Positions 4,756-7,617 of a stretch of 7,617 nt of DNA are shown here, piece after piece. The DNA comes from Sphaerochaetaceae bacterium (GTDB lineage: Bacteria > Spirochaetota > Spirochaetia > Sphaerochaetales > Sphaerochaetaceae): contig JAEDOD010000088.1 in assembly GCA_016302165.1 (NCBI GenBank), forward strand, positions 1-7,617. The letters run 5' to 3'. Positions within the stretch are counted from its first letter, which is position 1. Every line of letters starts with the position of its first letter. Made by a program: the position numbers and the translations under genes. A model generated the notes under the pieces. It was given only the letters and a program-made list of their open reading frames with translations. It was not told where the DNA came from and made no database searches.

Positions 4756-6468
4756 ATGAGTAAAGAAAAACTTCCAAAATGGGACCTGGAGTCCATTTAT
4801 CCAAGCGTAACTTCACCTGAATTTGAAGGTGATATCAAGAAAATCCATGAGCTTTCTGAGAACCTGAAGACACTCAGTAGCGATAAGAGTGCATCCATTC
4901 TCTCCATTCTTAATCTTTATGACACCCTTATGGATGTTCTTGAGACAGTGGGTAGCTATACCTATACTTCCTTCTCTGTAAATACTACAGACAGTGACGT
5001 CCTGGCAGCCATGGGCAAGGCTGAGAAGGCTGAGACAGCAGCTGGCGACGCTGTGACAATGATGATCCATCATCTTTCCTCCCGTACTGAGGAGTTCTCC
5101 CGCCCTGAACTGAAGGACTATAGCCTCTTTTTGAAGGAGGTCAAGGTTTCATCTGAGCATATGATGAGCCTGGAGGAGGAAGCTCTAGCCAACGAAATGC
5201 TTCAGGTCTCCGCTTCAGCCTGGGGAAGGCTTCAGGAGTCTGTAACCTCCTCCATTGCCGATGGAGACAAGACCCTTACACAGCTCAGGGGCATGGCCAT
5301 GAGCAGTGACAGAGAGGAAAGGAAGAAGGCCTACGAAAGGGAAGTGAAGATCCTTGCTGACCATAAGGTTGCCTTGGCAGCAGCCCTTAACGGAGTAAAG
5401 GGCACAGCACTGATGCTGGAGAAGAGAAGAGGCTGGAAGGATCCTCTGGACAGATCCTGCAACACAGCCCGCATTTCCCGTAAGACTCTCGATGCCCTTA
5501 TTTCAGCCCTTGAGGAAGCGCTTCCAATGTTCCGGGATTATCTCAACACCAAGGCTCGTCTCCTGCACCTGGATAAGCTTCAGTGGTATGACCTCTTCGC
5601 TCCTGTAGGAAAGGCTTCCATGGCTTTCACCTTTAGTGAGGCCAAAGAACTAATAATCGATGCCTACTCATCATTCTCTCCAGAGGTGGGAGCCTTCATA
5701 AGAAATGCTTTGGAAAACAATTGGGTGGATCCGGAAGCCCATGAAGGAAAGATTGGCGGCGCCTATGATATCTTCTTCCCGAAGAAGAAGGAATCAAGGG
5801 TGATGATGAACTGGGAAGGAACCTATGACAGTGTATCCACACTGGCCCATGAGCTTGGTCATGCCTATCACGACAGCGTGGTGAAGGATTATCCAGCTTC
5901 CCAGCGCAGCTATCCTATGACTCTTGCCGAGACAGCTTCGATTTTCGGCGAGACAGTGATTTTCCAGGAAGTGCTGAAGAAGGCAGATAAAGACGAGCAG
6001 CTTGGTCTCATTGAAGCCTACGTCCAGGGAGCCTGCCAGGTCTGCGTAGACATCCTTTCCCGCTTCTATTTCGAGCGCTCAGCCTTCGAGGCCAGAAGAG
6101 AAGGGGAGGTCACTCCAGATGACTTCTCAAGAATGATGCTCCAGGCCCAGGAGGATACATATGGCGATGCACTAGGAACCAAGCATGAGTATATGTGGGC
6201 TGTAAAGGGGCACTACTACAATGAAGGCTTCTCCTTCTACAACTATCCCTATGCCTTCGGTCAGCTTTTCGCCCTTGGTCTCTTTGCTTCCAAGGACAGC
6301 GTAAAGGATTTTCCGAAGCATTACAGGGAAGTGCTGTCCATGACAGGACGCTTCGAGGCCAAGGATGTTGCTGCAGCTGCAGGCTGTGACATTGAAGACA
6401 AGGAATTCTGGAAGAAGGGAATTTCCGTAATCGCAGAATATGCAGAGAAGTTGAAAGAGTGGCTCTGA
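4756..6468 (+). CDS. pepF: Oligoendopeptidase F, M3 family zinc metallopeptidase
   Basis: This 570-residue cytoplasmic zinc endopeptidase should cleave short peptides, supporting peptide nutrition and turnover. The zinc site is HELGH at 365-369 (H365 and H369 as ligands, E366 as catalytic base). The third ligand is probably Glu392 in LAETASIFGE, 27 residues after the first His. The C-terminal block at 482-508 (AVKGHYYNEGFSFYNYPYAFGQLFAL), rich in His and Tyr, lines the substrate cleft in the PepF group. The N-terminus has the usual KWDLESIYP opening and a helical domain of about 200 residues. Full length is close to the usual ~600 with no disruption. There is no signal peptide. The ATG at 4756 starts at the conserved opening and sits 6 nt after the -10, without a Shine-Dalgarno. 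The stop overlaps the methyltransferase start. Confidence 0.95.
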   Translation: MSKEKLPKWDLESIYPSVTSPEFEGDIKKIHELSENLKTLSSDKSASILSILNLYDTLMDVLETVGSYTYTSFSVNTTDSDVLAAMGKAEKAETAAGDAVTMMIHHLSSRTEEFSRPELKDYSLFLKEVKVSSEHMMSLEEEALANEMLQVSASAWGRLQESVTSSIADGDKTLTQLRGMAMSSDREERKKAYEREVKILADHKVALAAALNGVKGTALMLEKRRGWKDPLDRSCNTARISRKTLDALISALEEALPMFRDYLNTKARLLHLDKLQWYDLFAPVGKASMAFTFSEAKELIIDAYSSFSPEVGAFIRNALENNWVDPEAHEGKIGGAYDIFFPKKKESRVMMNWEGTYDSVSTLAHELGHAYHDSVVKDYPASQRSYPMTLAETASIFGETVIFQEVLKKADKDEQLGLIEAYVQGACQVCVDILSRFYFERSAFEARREGEVTPDDFSRMMLQAQEDTYGDALGTKHEYMWAVKGHYYNEGFSFYNYPYAFGQLFALGLFASKDSVKDFPKHYREVLSMTGRFEAKDVAAAAGCDIEDKEFWKKGISVIAEYAEKLKEWL

Positions 6469-7610
6469 AGATTGAAAAGATGATCTCCGGCTGCAGAGGT
6501 CTAGGCCATGAGGATGGGAAGACTGTCATAGTGGATGGAGCCCTGGTCGGGGAGGAAGTTGAATACACAGCGCTTTCAGAACGGAAGGGCGTAGTGGAAG
6601 GGGAGGTGAAGAGAGTACTTTCACCATCCCCTCTCCGCATTGAGCCTATCTGCCCCTTATATGGAAAATGTGGGGGCTGCTCCTTCCAGATAGTTGGGGA
6701 AAGGGATTCTGCCCTGCTGAAGGAGGAGATTGTCAAGGATAACATGTTGAGAGTTGGAGGCCTGAAGGAGCTTCCTCCCTTCCTTCCTCCTTCATATTCC
6801 GAATCCAGGGGATATAGAATCCGATGCAGGGTCCATGTGGACCTGAAGACCAAAAGGCAGGGCTTTCTGGCCCGGTCCTCCAATACTTTAGTGGAAGTGG
6901 GAAGCTGTCCTCTACTGGAAAAGAAGCTGAATGCCCTTCTTTCTGAGAAGGGGGGAGCAATATTCAAGCGTGCCCGAAGCCTTATGTTCGAGAACAGGGT
7001 GAACAGGAATACAGGCTTTGTTGAGGTTCCCATGTTTTCTGGAGACAGGGAAGTATCCATGGATGAAAGCCGGGTTGATGTGACTGTAGGAGGAATAAAG
7101 TATAGCGTAACTTCCTCTGTCTTCTTTCAGTCAAATCCTACAATCCTTGAGGAAATGCTTAAGTTCGTCAAGGAATATACAGTAGGCGATTCAATCATGG
7201 ATCTATATAGCGGGGTCGGAACTTTTTCTGCCCTTTTCAATGGGGAAGGAAAGAGCGTATATGCTGTTGAAAGGGAGAAGAAGTGCCTGGCATTATCTAG
7301 GATCAATGCCCCTTCTGCCATATCCTTCACCGATGACTGTGCCCTTTGGGCAAAAAAGAGCGGAAGGCATGTGGATACAGTAATAGTGGATCCTCCGCGA
7401 GTGGGGCTGGATAGAAGTGTTCCACCCATGATAGAGGCCTGGAAACCTGAAAGGATCATCTATGTTTCCTGTAATCCTGTCACATTAAGCAGGGACCTTT
7501 CCCTATTTGCTGAGTATAAACCGGTATTGGCCAAGGTATTTGACGGATACTACGGCTCGGAACACGTCGAGACGGTAGTATTGATGTCAAGGGTGAACAC
7601 ACCGGGCTAA
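6459..7610 (+). CDS. 23S rRNA (uracil-5-)-methyltransferase, RlmD/RlmCD-type (TrmA/RumA family)
   Basis: This 383-residue SAM-dependent enzyme should make 5-methyluridine in 23S rRNA. An N-terminal TRAM RNA-binding domain (about 1-55, with IEKMISGCRGLGHEDGK) precedes a 4Fe-4S site: Cys65, Cys71, Cys74 (C-x5-C-x2-C) and Cys150. The Rossmann methyltransferase part has FFQSN (222-226), the SAM loop LYSGVGTF (249-256), DPPRVGL (311-317), the nucleophile Cys338 in YVSCNP, and HVET (369-372), whose Glu371 matches the general base. The GTG at 6459 is chosen because the ATG at 6480 would remove the first TRAM strand. A purine-rich AGAGAAG (6444-6450) lies 8 nt upstream. It overlaps pepF by 10 bp, implying translational coupling. 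The iron-sulfur site argues for an RlmD or RlmCD type over tRNA-specific TrmA. U1939, U747 or both as target cannot be decided. The gene is complete, 7 bp before the window end. Confidence 0.92.
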   Translation: MALKIEKMISGCRGLGHEDGKTVIVDGALVGEEVEYTALSERKGVVEGEVKRVLSPSPLRIEPICPLYGKCGGCSFQIVGERDSALLKEEIVKDNMLRVGGLKELPPFLPPSYSESRGYRIRCRVHVDLKTKRQGFLARSSNTLVEVGSCPLLEKKLNALLSEKGGAIFKRARSLMFENRVNRNTGFVEVPMFSGDREVSMDESRVDVTVGGIKYSVTSSVFFQSNPTILEEMLKFVKEYTVGDSIMDLYSGVGTFSALFNGEGKSVYAVEREKKCLALSRINAPSAISFTDDCALWAKKSGRHVDTVIVDPPRVGLDRSVPPMIEAWKPERIIYVSCNPVTLSRDLSLFAEYKPVLAKVFDGYYGSEHVETVVLMSRVNTPG

Positions 7611-7617
7611 ATAAGCT

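Noticed and set aside
6110..7060. A 316-codon open frame on the minus strand across the pepF and methyltransferase genes
   Set aside because: It is antisense to two well-recognised genes, Ser/Arg/Pro-rich, has no recognisable domain and crosses a gene junction. It arises from purine-rich coding strands.
1..7617. CRISPR array, tRNA, rRNA, defence island or prophage genes
   Set aside because: No spaced long repeats, cloverleaf or matching proteins were seen. Apart from the IS end, the window is ordinary metabolic and housekeeping DNA.

Overview
The window reads as a compact, roughly 50% GC bacterial chromosome segment with all genes on the + strand. The organism is probably a diderm. The solute-binding protein has a plain cleavable signal peptide with no lipobox Cys, which suits a periplasm. 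Heavy AGG/AGA/GGA use and the gene set would fit an anaerobic, host-associated spirochaete-like bacterium. That taxonomic guess is inference and weak.

Layout. Bases 1-50 are the right end of an IS200/IS605 (IS1341-like) element: the last ten codons of a TnpB-like protein, overlapped by a hairpin and a conserved-looking terminus. The flank starting at 51 would be the guide part of a TnpB omega RNA. Sixteen bases past the IS end lie three 8-bp direct repeats with 11-bp periodicity that look like a Pho box. They precede a Na+/phosphate cotransporter with a C-terminal PhoU-like domain (150-1895). Next is a four-gene operon (1938-4716): periplasmic binding protein of the NMT1/THI5 (NitT/TauT) class, permease, short ATPase and a small HD-domain phosphohydrolase. 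The last three genes are tightly spaced or overlapping. A third unit holds oligoendopeptidase F (4756-6468) and, overlapping it by 10 bp, a TRAM-domain RlmD/RlmCD-type 23S rRNA m5U methyltransferase (6459-7610).

How it works together. The first unit is probably phosphate-starvation controlled Pi uptake. The second imports an unidentified small organic molecule, perhaps followed by processing by the HD enzyme. The third is housekeeping (peptide turnover and rRNA modification).

The most interesting non-coding signals are the triple Pho-box-like repeat beside an IS end, and a shared start architecture. The two clear unit-leading genes (1938 and 4756) each have a -10-like hexamer ending exactly 6 nt before the ATG and no Shine-Dalgarno, as expected for leaderless mRNAs. 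Downstream cistrons in the same window have Shine-Dalgarno sequences. I see no CRISPR array, tRNA, rRNA or defence system, and no wholly new protein system.
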